From: Prevotella sp.
GTDB lineage: Bacteria > Bacteroidota > Bacteroidia > Bacteroidales > Bacteroidaceae
DNA length: 45,852 bases
Reading direction: 5' to 3'
NCBI GenBank assembly: GCA_017619275.1
Contig: JAFZSR010000052.1
Location: forward strand, 1 to 45,852
Shown: positions 1-8,000 of the stretch, in pieces
Layout of the letters: each line of letters begins with the position of its first letter
How positions within the stretch are numbered: position 1 is the first letter of the stretch
Notes under the pieces: generated by a model
Seen by the model: the letters and a program-made list of their open reading frames with translations, nothing else
Databases searched by the model: none
What the model was told of the DNA's origin: nothing
Program-made: the position numbers and the translations under genes

Positions 1-2
1 CC

Positions 3-65
3 GAGTCGGGGCTGCGCAAAGTACTTGCGAAACTTGACTTCGTGAGCAAAATTATAGGCAATTAG
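3..65 (+). CDS. C-terminal end of an unidentified gene (partial)
   Basis: An open frame enters from the left edge and stops with TAG at 63-65, giving about 20 residues ending in LAKLDFVSKIIGN. The alternation of lysines and hydrophobic residues looks like a genuine protein tail, and the other two forward frames close earlier. Too little is present to name a family. It may equally be chance, since the frame is short. Confidence 0.3.
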   Translation, partial: ESGLRKVLAKLDFVSKIIGN

Positions 66-225
66 GAAAATTCGTTTCGAAAGATCAAGCTGTATTTTCT
101 GTTTTCATTCACGATGCCATTCCAACCGTACAGATCGAAATCTTTCAGTTCCATTATGTCGTTCAATTTTTTATCTGATTTTGAAATACATTTTGTGAGA
201 TTTTGAGCGTAGCGACCATTGCGAC

Positions 226-447
226 CTACAGCAGCTTGATCTTTTCGATGTCGCCATTGTCGTAACGTTGATACCATTCAGAAAAGAGGCGGTCGGGGCC
301 GAAGTTTATCAACATACCATAGTGGATGTGCGTCAGGTTCATGTAGTTCCACAGCTGGCGGCGATGCTCCTTGTCGGCAAAGTTGACGGCCTTCAACTCA
401 AGAATGATGTTGTCGTTGATGAGGGGGCTAAGGATGACAATCTTATG
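226..447 (-). pseudogene. Truncated GxxExxY protein (C-terminal half only)
   Basis: Reading the minus strand from 447 gives about 73 codons to a TAG at 226-228. The segment matches the second half of GxxExxY (PD-(D/E)XK-like) proteins: IILELKAVN carries the catalytic E-x-K, and NYMNLTHIHYGMLINFG is the conserved C-terminal core. A TAA at 448-450 closes the frame upstream, and neither the GxxExxY motif nor the first acidic residue is found in any frame before the GlsB-type gene starts at 541. I read it as a decayed copy of the family that is intact at 22129-22509. No heptad arrays remain beside it. An alternative is a short functional derivative, but no suitable start codon is evident. Confidence 0.65.
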
Positions 448-484
448 TTATTTACGATTACCGGCTAAGAATTTTCTCCTTTTC

Positions 485-516
485 TTTGGCATTTCGCCAT
501 AAAATGCGTATTTTTG
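485..516 (+). promoter_or_regulatory. Bacteroidetes-type promoter of the GlsB-like gene
   Basis: TTTG at about 485-488 is followed after 20 bases by TATTTTTG at 509-516, matching the Bacteroidetes sigma-ABfr consensus TTTG-N19/20-TAnnTTTG. It lies about 25 bases before the ATG at 541. Confidence 0.6.
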
Positions 517-540
517 CCCCAAATTTTCCATTGTATTATT

Positions 541-780
541 ATGAATATTGTATTATCTTGTATTATCGGCTGCCTGGCAGGCTTCTGCGCCGGCAAGCTC
601 ATGAAAGGCGGTGGCTTCGGCCTGGTGTTGAATCTCATCCTGGGCATCCTGGGTGGTGCGCTGGGCGGATGGCTCTTCGATGTGTTGGGCATCTCATGGG
701 GCGGCCTGGTCGGTCAGCTGGGCACAGCCTTGGTGGGTGCTATCGTCATCATCGCGGTGGTTAACTTGCTGAAGAAATAA
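541..780 (+). CDS. GlsB/YeaQ/YmgE-family small membrane protein
   Basis: This 79-residue protein is almost entirely hydrophobic and glycine rich. It contains the family pattern of three short membrane segments: IIGCLAGFCAGKLMKGGG near the start, LILGILGGALGGWLFD in the middle, and VGAIVIIAVVNLL at the end. The family (transglycosylase-associated / GlsB stress response proteins) sits in the cytoplasmic membrane; its biochemical role is unsettled and it is often stress induced. I chose the ATG at 541 rather than the in-frame TTG at 514 because the promoter's -7 element ends at 516 and the family length is about 80 residues. The stop is only 3 bases before the aldo/keto reductase start, so the two are probably cotranscribed. 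Confidence 0.9.
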   Translation: MNIVLSCIIGCLAGFCAGKLMKGGGFGLVLNLILGILGGALGGWLFDVLGISWGGLVGQLGTALVGAIVIIAVVNLLKK

Positions 781-783
781 CTC

Positions 784-1737
784 ATGGACGGTTACCTCCC
801 CAGCCCCTCACGCTACGACGTTGGCGTGATGAGGTATGAGCGGTGTGGCTGCAGCGGCGTGCTGCTGCCACAAGTGTCGCTCGGCTTCTGGCACAACTTT
901 GGCAGCGTGGACCCCTACGAGCGTTCACGCGAGATTACGCGCTATGCACTCGACCACGGCGTGGTGCATTGGGACCTGGCCAACAACTACGGCCCGGCCT
1001 ACGGCTCGGCCGAGGAGACGATGGGTCGACTGATGGACGACGACTTCCGCCCCTATCGCGACGAGCTGTTCATCGCCACAAAGGCGGGCTACGACATGTG
1101 GCCCGGCCCCTACGGCAACTGGGGTTCGCGCAAATACCTCATGGCCAGCCTCGACCAGTCGCTGCGCCGCATGCATCTCGACTATGTCGACCTGTTCTAC
1201 AGCCATCGCTACGACCCTGACACCCCACTCGACGAGACACTGCAAGCGCTGGTCGACGTGGTGCGTGCAGGCAAGGCGCTCTACGTGGGCATCAGCCGCT
1301 GGCCGCTGGAGGCCACCCGCTATGCCTACGACTATCTGCGACAGCGCGACGTGCCCCTGCTCATCTATCAGGGCAAGCTGAACATGCTCGACCGCGAGCC
1401 GCAAGAGGAGGGCATCCTCGACTTCTGCGCCGAGAAAGGCGTGGGGTTCATCAGCTTCTCGCCCCTGGCACAGGGTCTGCTCACCGACCGCTACCTGGGC
1501 GATGGCATTCCCGAAGACTCACGCATGGCGAAAGCCAAGTTCCTAAAGCCAAGCATGCTCACGCCCGACCTGCTCGCCCAGCTGCGCCAATGGAACGCCG
1601 AAGCCCAGGCCCAAGGCCAGACTTTGGCCGAACATGCCCTGCGCTGGATTCTGCAGCAGCGCGGTGTCACCAGCGTCCTCGTTGGTGCCAGCAGCACCGC
1701 GCAATTGGCAAAGAACCTGAAAGCAGTAGAGCAATAG
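784..1737 (+). CDS. Aldo/keto reductase (YghZ/Kv-beta-like clade)
   Basis: A cytosolic NADPH-dependent oxidoreductase of 317 residues with a TIM-barrel fold. The catalytic tetrad is visible: Asp64 and Tyr69 (DLANNYG), Lys100 (ATKAGYD) and His141 (YSHRYD). The long GPYGNWGSRKYL loop after the lysine resembles L-glyceraldehyde-3-phosphate reductase (YghZ)-type members, which reduce small aldehydes. The C-terminal cofactor segment SVLVGASSTAQLAKNL is present. It follows the GlsB-like gene by 3 bases. The natural substrate cannot be told from sequence. Downstream the heptad array at 1782-1918 separates it from the pyridoxal kinase. Confidence 0.92.
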   Translation: MDGYLPSPSRYDVGVMRYERCGCSGVLLPQVSLGFWHNFGSVDPYERSREITRYALDHGVVHWDLANNYGPAYGSAEETMGRLMDDDFRPYRDELFIATKAGYDMWPGPYGNWGSRKYLMASLDQSLRRMHLDYVDLFYSHRYDPDTPLDETLQALVDVVRAGKALYVGISRWPLEATRYAYDYLRQRDVPLLIYQGKLNMLDREPQEEGILDFCAEKGVGFISFSPLAQGLLTDRYLGDGIPEDSRMAKAKFLKPSMLTPDLLAQLRQWNAEAQAQGQTLAEHALRWILQQRGVTSVLVGASSTAQLAKNLKAVEQ

Positions 1738-1781
1738 GAACCACAAACATACGAACAAAATAGAAATCTGCTTAAATCTAT

Positions 1782-1918
1782 CGTCTATAGTCTATAGTCT
1801 ACAGTCTAAAGTCAAAAAACTACAGTCTAAAGTCTACAGTCTACAGTCAAAAAACTATAGTCTACAGTCTACAGTCAAAAAACTATAGTCTAAAGTCTAT
1901 AGTCCAAAGCCTACAGTC
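1782..1918 (+). repeat. Tandem heptad array, AGTCTAY family (~20 units)
   Basis: About twenty 7-base units run in unbroken register: variants of AGTCTAT, AGTCTAC and AGTCTAA, interspersed with AGTCAAA-AAACTAY pairs (two units of 7). The last unit, starting at 1915, reads AGTC followed by ATG, so the array runs directly into the start codon of the next gene. It fills most of the 181-base gap between the reductase and kinase genes. Related arrays occur at 18386-18546, 21992-22110 (opposite orientation), 22512-22606 and 40759-40799. Confidence 0.95.
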
Positions 1919-2734
1919 ATGAAGCAGGTATTACTGATAAACGACATTGCCGGCTACGGGAAGGTGGGCATGGCAGCCATGCTGCCCGTGCTGAGCTACA
2001 TGGGCATCCCAGCGTTCTGCATGCCCACGGCACTGGTGTCGAACACACTCGACTACGGCGAGTTCACCCAGATGGACACCACCGAATACATGCAGCACAC
2101 GTTTCCCATCTGGAAGCGGCTGGGTTTCCATTTCGACGCCATCAGCACGGGTCTGATGTTCAACCCCCAGCAGGCCGAGCTGGTGGAGGCCTACTGTCGC
2201 GAGCAGGCACAGCAGGGTTGCATCATCTTCGTCGACCCCGTGATGGGCGACGGCGGCCGCCTCTACAACGGCATCACCCAGCGACAGGTGGTGCTCATGC
2301 GTCGCATGGTGAGCGTAGCCCATCTGGCCAAGCCCAACTACACCGAGGCGTGCTACCTCTGCGGCGTTCCTTTCCGTCGCGACGGCATCACCCGCGACGA
2401 CGGCCGTCGGCTCGTCGACAGCATCCTCCTGTTAGGCGCCCGCTCGGTCATCATCACCAGCTGCATCATCGAGGGCAAGAACATGGTCTGCGGCTACGAT
2501 GCCGACACACAGAGCTATTTCTTCCACGAGTATGAAGAGATTCCCGGTCTGTTCCACGGCACCGGCGACATCTTCTCCGCCGTCCTCATCGGTAGTCTGC
2601 TGGGACAGGGCAAGTCGCTGCCCGATGCCACCCGCCGCGCCATGGACGTGGTGAGCCAGATGATCAGTCGCAACCGCGACGTCAAGGACCACTGCTGCGG
2701 CATCTTCATTGAACGCTGCTTGGATTTATTGTAA
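1919..2734 (+). CDS. pdxY: Pyridoxal/pyridoxamine kinase (PfkB/ribokinase superfamily)
   Basis: A 271-residue cytosolic kinase that would phosphorylate pyridoxal or related B6 vitamers to salvage pyridoxal 5'-phosphate. It shows the PdxK/PdxY arrangement: INDIAGYGKVG at the start, DPVMGD at 106-111, KPNYTEA at 138-144 (metal/ATP site), and the anion-hole and catalytic-base motif GTGD at 214-217 followed by IFSAVLIG. Length is normal for the family. The gene starts directly at the end of a heptad array, so its ribosome-binding region consists of repeat units. rbfA follows 49 bases later. The symbol is by family resemblance; the substrate could also be hydroxymethylpyrimidine, but the GTGD context favours PdxY. 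Confidence 0.85.
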   Translation: MKQVLLINDIAGYGKVGMAAMLPVLSYMGIPAFCMPTALVSNTLDYGEFTQMDTTEYMQHTFPIWKRLGFHFDAISTGLMFNPQQAELVEAYCREQAQQGCIIFVDPVMGDGGRLYNGITQRQVVLMRRMVSVAHLAKPNYTEACYLCGVPFRRDGITRDDGRRLVDSILLLGARSVIITSCIIEGKNMVCGYDADTQSYFFHEYEEIPGLFHGTGDIFSAVLIGSLLGQGKSLPDATRRAMDVVSQMISRNRDVKDHCCGIFIERCLDLL

Positions 2735-2783
2735 ACGACAACTCGAACATTATCCCTGTTGTCTTCCCAAAATAGAAAAAAAC

Positions 2784-3125
2784 ATGCAAGAAACAAGACA
2801 GAACAAGATTGCACGTCTGCTGCAAAAAGAGCTGAGCCAGATATTCCAGGAGCAAACCCGGAGCATGCACGGCGTGATGGTAAGCGTGACGCAGGTGCGC
2901 ATCAGCCCCGACCTGAGCGTGTGCACCGCCCATCTGAGCATCTTCCCGTCGGAACGGGGAGAAGAACTGCTGGCCAACATCAACAAGAACAACCAGCAGA
3001 TTCGCTACACACTGGGCCAGCGCGTGCGCCATCAGCTGCGCATCATCCCCGAACTGCGCTTCTTCATCGATGACTCCTTAGACTACATCGACCGCATCGA
3101 CGAGCTACTTGGAGTTAGGAGTTAG
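2784..3125 (+). CDS. rbfA: Ribosome-binding factor A
   Basis: This 113-residue KH-like protein assists 30S subunit maturation and binds 16S rRNA near helix 1. The opening TRQNKIARLLQKELSQIFQ and the segment VSVTQVRISPDLSVCTAHLSIF are typical of RbfA, as is the C-terminal RFFIDDSLDYIDRIDELL. The ATG at 2784 fits the family start better than an upstream GTG-type extension. The last four codons and the TAG stop (3111-3125) are supplied by the GGAGTTA heptad array, so the C-terminal residues GVRS are repeat-encoded. In related bacteria rbfA is, to my knowledge, usually followed directly by the permease gene that here lies behind the cassette at 3111-3556. Confidence 0.93.
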   Translation: MQETRQNKIARLLQKELSQIFQEQTRSMHGVMVSVTQVRISPDLSVCTAHLSIFPSERGEELLANINKNNQQIRYTLGQRVRHQLRIIPELRFFIDDSLDYIDRIDELLGVRS

Positions 3126-3145
3126 GAGTTAGGAGTTAGGAATTA
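3111..3145 (+). repeat. Left heptad array (GGAGTTA x5) of the four-helix-bundle cassette
   Basis: Four exact GGAGTTA units and a fifth GGAATTA run from 3111 to 3145. They contain the rbfA stop codon (3123-3125). The array is the reverse complement of the TAACTCC array at 3515-3556, so the pair forms inverted terminal arrays around the ORF at 3160-3531. Confidence 0.95.
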
Positions 3146-3159
3146 AAAAGAGTTGGGCT

Positions 3160-3531
3160 ATGGATGATTTTCGTTCATTCATATATGGTAAGTGTTTGGA
3201 TTTTTCTATACGAATATCTAAGCTTTATACGTATTTGTGTACTGTGAAGAAAGAGTATGTTTTTTCCAAACAAATCTTACGAAGCGGAACCAGTATAGGC
3301 GCGAACTTGGCTGAGGCACAGTATGGCATCAGCAGAAAGGACTTTTACAGCAAAGTGTATATCTCGCTGAAGGAGACGGCAGAGACAATGTATTGGTTGG
3401 AAATATTGCACAGAGACAACCAACTTGACGACAATCAGTTTAACTCTCTCTTCCATGATTGCGAGGAGCTGAAGAAACTCTTTATGTCAATCACTAAGAC
3501 CACCAAAGCCTCATTAACTCCAAACTCCTAA
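3160..3531 (+). CDS. Four-helix-bundle protein, S23 / 23S rRNA intervening-sequence family
   Basis: A 123-residue all-helical protein with the S23 family signature: RSGTSIGANLAEAQYG at 41-56 and SLKETAETMYWLEIL at 69-83. Related proteins are encoded inside intervening sequences of 23S rRNA genes in Leptospira and Coxiella. The Avd accessory protein of diversity-generating retroelements has the same fold. No enzymatic activity is known for the family. The gene is clearly more AT rich than its neighbours and sits between inverted heptad arrays (3111-3145 and 3515-3556). Its last residues, LTPNS, and its TAA stop are encoded by the right array. Placement between rbfA and a co-directional permease suggests a cassette inserted in an operon. 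The family call is strong; mobility is inferred. Confidence 0.93.
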   Translation: MDDFRSFIYGKCLDFSIRISKLYTYLCTVKKEYVFSKQILRSGTSIGANLAEAQYGISRKDFYSKVYISLKETAETMYWLEILHRDNQLDDNQFNSLFHDCEELKKLFMSITKTTKASLTPNS

Positions 3532-3556
3532 CTTCTAACTCCTAACTCCTAACTCT
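3515..3556 (+). repeat. Right heptad array (TAACTCC x6), inverted relative to the left array
   Basis: Six units (TAACTCC with variants AAACTCC, TAACTTC and TAACTCT) run in register from 3515 to 3556. They contain the stop codon of the four-helix-bundle gene (3529-3531) and end one base before the ATG of the permease at 3558. In RNA they could pair with the GGAGTTA units at 3111-3145, giving a stem of about 35 base pairs enclosing the ORF. Confidence 0.95.
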
Positions 3557-3557
3557 T

Positions 3558-4787
3558 ATGACCTTTCCTTTCTATATCGCTCGCCGTTATCTCTTCTCGA
3601 AGAAGTCGACCAACGTCATCAACCTCATCAGCGGCATCTCCGCCGTGGGTGTGGCCTTGGCCACGATGGCCATGGTGGTGACGCTGAGCGTGTTCAACGG
3701 CTTCAGCGACTTGGTGGCCACGCTCTTCACCAATTTCGACCCGCAACTGGAGCTGACGCCCATTGAGGGCAAGACCGCCCCTGCCGACGATCCGCTGCTG
3801 GCGCAGGTGCGCGAGCTGCCGCAGGTGGAGGTGGCCACCGAGTGTGTGGCCGATCAGGCACTGGCCGTCTATGCCGACCGTCAGGCCATGGTCACCGTGA
3901 AGGGCGTAGACGACAACTTCGACCGTTTGACGCGCATCCGCGATATTCTGCAGGGCGACGGCGAGTTTGAGCTGCACGCCGCCGACATGCACTACGGCAT
4001 CCCCGGCATACGTCTGGCCGAGATGCTGGGCACGGGCTATCGCTACGACCGGCCCCTGCACATCTATGCTCCCCGCCGCGAGGGCCAGCTCGATATGAAC
4101 GCCCCCGAGGAGGGCTTCGTCGAGGACTCGCTCTATTCGCCCGGCGTGGTGTTCAGTGTGCTGCAAGCCAAGTACGACCGTGGCTATATCCTTACCAGCA
4201 TCAGCTTCGCCCGCCGCATCTTCGACCAACAGGGTATGCTCTCCAGCCTGGAGTTGCGCCTGAAGCCCGGCAGCGACTTTGAGGCAGTGAAAAGCCGCAT
4301 CCGCCAAATTTGCGGTGAAAAATATAACGTGCGCGACCGCTATGAGCAGCAGGACGACACCTTCAGCATCATGAAGATTGAGAAGCTCATCGCCTACGTC
4401 TTCCTCACTTTTATCCTCATCGTGGCCTGCTTCAACATCATTGGAAGCCTCTCGATGCTCATCATCGACAAGCGCGACGACGTGCAGACGCTGCGCGCAC
4501 TGGGTGCCAACGATGGCCAGATATCTCGCATCTTCCTTTTTGAGGGTTGGCTCATCAGCATCATTGGCGCCATCGTGGGCATCCTCGTGGGTCTGCTGCT
4601 CTGCTGGCTGCAGCAGCGTTTCGGCATCATCGCCTTGGGTCAGAGCCAAGGCTCGTTCATCGTCGACGCCTACCCCGTCAGCGTGCATCCCTGGGACGTG
4701 GTGCTCGTCTTCGTCACGGTGATGGTGGTCAGCTTCCTCTCCGCCTGGTATCCCGTCCACCACTTCTCACGTCGCTTGCTGGGCTGA
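3558..4787 (+). CDS. FtsX/LolC-LolE-type ABC transporter permease
   Basis: An inner-membrane protein of 409 residues with the LolE/MacB layout. There is one N-terminal membrane segment (NVINLISGISAVGVALATMAMV, split here by no charge), a periplasmic domain of about 220 residues, then three membrane segments near 276-300, 330-350 and 375-400. FtsX-family permeases of this type extract lipoproteins from the inner membrane together with an ATPase; none is encoded next door. The opening PFYIARRYLFSKKSTN is typical of Bacteroidetes members located after rbfA. The ATG at 3558 immediately follows the heptad array. The lipoprotein-sorting role is inferred from the family. Confidence 0.85.
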   Translation: MTFPFYIARRYLFSKKSTNVINLISGISAVGVALATMAMVVTLSVFNGFSDLVATLFTNFDPQLELTPIEGKTAPADDPLLAQVRELPQVEVATECVADQALAVYADRQAMVTVKGVDDNFDRLTRIRDILQGDGEFELHAADMHYGIPGIRLAEMLGTGYRYDRPLHIYAPRREGQLDMNAPEEGFVEDSLYSPGVVFSVLQAKYDRGYILTSISFARRIFDQQGMLSSLELRLKPGSDFEAVKSRIRQICGEKYNVRDRYEQQDDTFSIMKIEKLIAYVFLTFILIVACFNIIGSLSMLIIDKRDDVQTLRALGANDGQISRIFLFEGWLISIIGAIVGILVGLLLCWLQQRFGIIALGQSQGSFIVDAYPVSVHPWDVVLVFVTVMVVSFLSAWYPVHHFSRRLLG

Positions 4788-4893
4788 AACCGTTCTCGGC
4801 AGTCGATTATCCTTTCCGTTGACAGCAAAAAATGCTGGCTCACCCGACCATTGGCTGTGGGCTGGCGACCCTCTTATCGACCTGCAAAAAAAA

Positions 4894-4908
4894 TCGTTAC
4901 CAAAATTT
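4894..4908 (+). promoter_or_regulatory. Shared upstream element TCGTTACCAAAATTT (copy 1)
   Basis: This 15-base sequence, preceded by an A tract, lies about 130 bases before the CotH gene start. An identical copy occurs on the minus strand at 40825-40839, again upstream of and pointing toward a secreted-protein gene. It could be a regulator site for exported-protein genes. Confidence 0.45.
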
Positions 4909-4944
4909 AGCATCCTTTTTACCGCTATTTCCGTTTTTTCTTTT

Positions 4945-4952
4945 TACCTTTG
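4945..4952 (+). promoter_or_regulatory. -7 element (TACCTTTG) of the CotH gene
   Basis: TACCTTTG followed by C matches the Bacteroidetes -7 consensus. A clear TTTG at the expected -33 position is lacking (only a T-rich run). The transcript would have a leader of roughly 80 bases. Confidence 0.5.
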
Positions 4953-5035
4953 CACCCGAATTTCAAAATGAACCAAGATGGGGAGCGCAACCAAGCGAAT
5001 TATTCGAAGCCACCTCAAATGAACTTGACTTAAAA

Positions 5036-8000
5036 ATGACCATGCGAAAGAAAAGATTGTTGTTCCTGTGTAGCCTCCTTATCATGGGCTGTCGTTCGCT
5101 CTTTGCGCAAGACGGCCTCATCATCAACGAGGTGATGGCCTCCAACGCAGGGATGGTGATGAGCCCGGCATATAATTTCGACAGTTGGATTGAAATCTAT
5201 AACCCCACGGGGCAGAGCAAAACCCTTACGGGCTATTACCTGAGCACCGACCCCGGCAATCTCACCCGCTGGAAGATGCCCTCAACCATTGGCACTGTTC
5301 CCGCCCATGGTTTTCTGGTGCTGTGGTTGGGTTCCGACGACATCAAAACCAATCAGGCTCCTTTCCACCTCGACTGCGATGGAGGCACCATCTGCCTTAC
5401 TGCACCCAGCGGTGAGCTCGTCACCAGCGTGGACTATCCCGAGGCCATGAGCCGCACGGCCTGGGCACGCAAGACCGATGGCGGCAACGAGTGGGGCTGG
5501 ACGGCAGAGCCCACGCCAGCTGCCACGAACGTCACGTCGCACTTCGCCACGGAGCGCCTCGATCCGCCCGTGGTCAACATCGGCAGTCAGCTCTTCAACG
5601 GCTCGCTCACGTTCAAGGTGGACATCCCTGAGGGCACCACGCTGCGCTACACTACCGACAACAGCATGCCCGACGCCCAGGATGCCCGGAGTGCCGACGG
5701 GCGCTTCACCGTGACGGGCAGCACGAACTACGTGTTCCGCCTGTTCAAGGAAGGCTATCTGCCCAGCGTTCCCGTCACCCGCAGCTTCATCCAGACCAGT
5801 AATACGTACACCATCCCTGTGATTTCGATTGTGGGCGACGAGCGCTACTTCACCGATTCGATGTGGGGCATCGATGTGAAGGGCAGCAACGGCAAGTCGG
5901 GCTTGGGCAGAGACGACCCCGTGAACTGGAACATGCCTTGGGACCGTCCGGTGAACATGAGCTACATCACACCCAACGAGGGAATGGTGTTCAACCAGGA
6001 CGTCAACATCAGCGTGTCGGGTGGTTGGTCGCGTGCCTCCACTCCTCGCTCCATGAAGCTGAAATCGAACAAGGTGTTCGACGGACTGAACCATCTCGAC
6101 TACGTCTTCTTCCCGCAAAAGCCCTTTATCCGCAGCAAGACCCTTTTGGTGCGCAACGGTGGCAACGACATGGGCAACTTTCATGCGCGCTTCACCGATC
6201 TGGCACTGACCAACATCTTGCAGCGGTCGGGGATGGACGTCGATGTGCAGAGCTATGTGCAGGTGGCCGAGTATATCAACGGTCGCTTCAAGGGCGTGCT
6301 GAACCTGCGCGAACCCAACAACGACAAGTTTGTGTATGCCAACTACGGCTACGACGATGACGAAATCGACATGTTCGAGAACGGCAGTTTCAGCAACGGC
6401 ACTGCCGATGCCTACAACAGCCTGTGCGAGCTGGCCACGCATATCAGTGAGGATGGGGTGTACGACGAGGTGAAGCGGCGGCTCGATGTGGACGAGTTTA
6501 TCAATTATATGGCGGTGGAGCTGTTCCTGGGCAACGACGACTGGCCCGAGAACAATGCCAAGGGCTTTCGCAGCCAGAACGACGGGCGCTTCCGCTTTAT
6601 CTGCTTCGACCTCGACCTCACGTTCAATCCCTGGGGAAGGGAGAGCTTCTCGAGCCTCAACACCCATCGCAGTGTGAAGATGGTCGCCCTGTTCTTGAAT
6701 CTGCTCAACAACGATGAGTTCCGCAAGCAGTTCATCGACACCTTCTGCATCGTGGCGGGCAGCGTCTACGAGAAGAGCCGTGCCATCCAGATTGTGAATG
6801 AGCTGTCAAGCGCCCTGCGACCCATGGCGGAGTACGACGGCTACGTGCCCGACCGTGCGGCCAACAACATCAAGAACAAGCTGAACAACAGGATGGAGGA
6901 GATGACCAACCGCATGCAGCAGTTCAAGCCCATGCAGCTCACGGGCGTCGCCAAGCAGAGCGTCACCATCGCCTCGGAGGTGGAGGGCGCCACGCTCTTC
7001 GTCAATGGACGGCAGATTCCTTATTCCTATTTCAAGGGCCGCCTCTTCCAGCCCGTGCAGTTGGAGGCCAAGGCCCCGGCGGGCTATACCTTTGCGGGCT
7101 GGCAAAAGGCTTCAGGCTCTACCATCAAACTGTTCGAATACGACACCACGTGGAAGTTCTACGACCAGGGCGAGCTGGGCGCCAACTGGCGCACAAATGA
7201 TTTCAGCGATGCATCGTGGCCTTCGGGCGAGGCCCCCTTGGGCTATAAGATGGCTGGCGTGACCACCACCGTGAGCTATGGCTCCGACTCGCAACGCAAG
7301 AATCCCACCACCTATTTCCGAAAGACCATCGTCCTCAATGCCAATCCCACCAGTGCCGACGTCTTTCAGCTGAACTATCAGCTGGACGATGGTTGCGTGG
7401 TCTGGGTCAACGGTCAGGAGGCAGGGCGGGTGAACATGCCGAGCGGCACCGTGGGCTACACCACGTTCTCGTCAACATACGCTGGTGATGATCCGCTCAC
7501 CGGCACGCTCGAGATCTCGCCCACGCTCTTCAAAAGGGGTTACAATGTCATAGCCGTGGAGGTGCACAACACCAGCTACACATCGGGCGACTTGTTCTGG
7601 GCATGCGAACTCCTTACATCGCTGGGCGCCGGCTCTAAAGAAGACATGCTGACCGACCCCATCATCGACCTGCCCGAAGGAAACAACGTGACGCTGACGG
7701 CCTGCTTCGACCCGCTGACCGAAGAAGAACGGCGGGCGCAAGGACTCACTCCCGTGCGCATCAACGAGGTGAGTGCCGCCAACGACATTTTCGTCAACGA
7801 ATACTTCAAGCGCAACGACTGGGTGGAGCTTTACAACACCACCGACGACGACATCGACGTGGCGGGCATGTATCTGAGTGATAAACCCGACAATCCCAAG
7901 AAATACCAGATTGTTGGTGGCGAGGGAATCTCGACCATCATCCCCGCGCATGGCTATCTCATCGTATGGTGCGACAAGCTGGAGCCGCAGTCGCAGCTCC

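Noticed and set aside
62-277. Minus-strand 71-codon frame overlapping the GxxExxY fragment
   Set aside because: Different frame from the recognisable fragment and without family features.
3549-4763. Long minus-strand frame opposite the permease
   Set aside because: His/Asp/Val-rich antisense shadow; the plus strand has clear membrane segments and family motifs.
4832-5035. N-terminal extension of the CotH protein
   Set aside because: It covers the promoter and shared upstream element; the signal peptide begins at 5036/5042.
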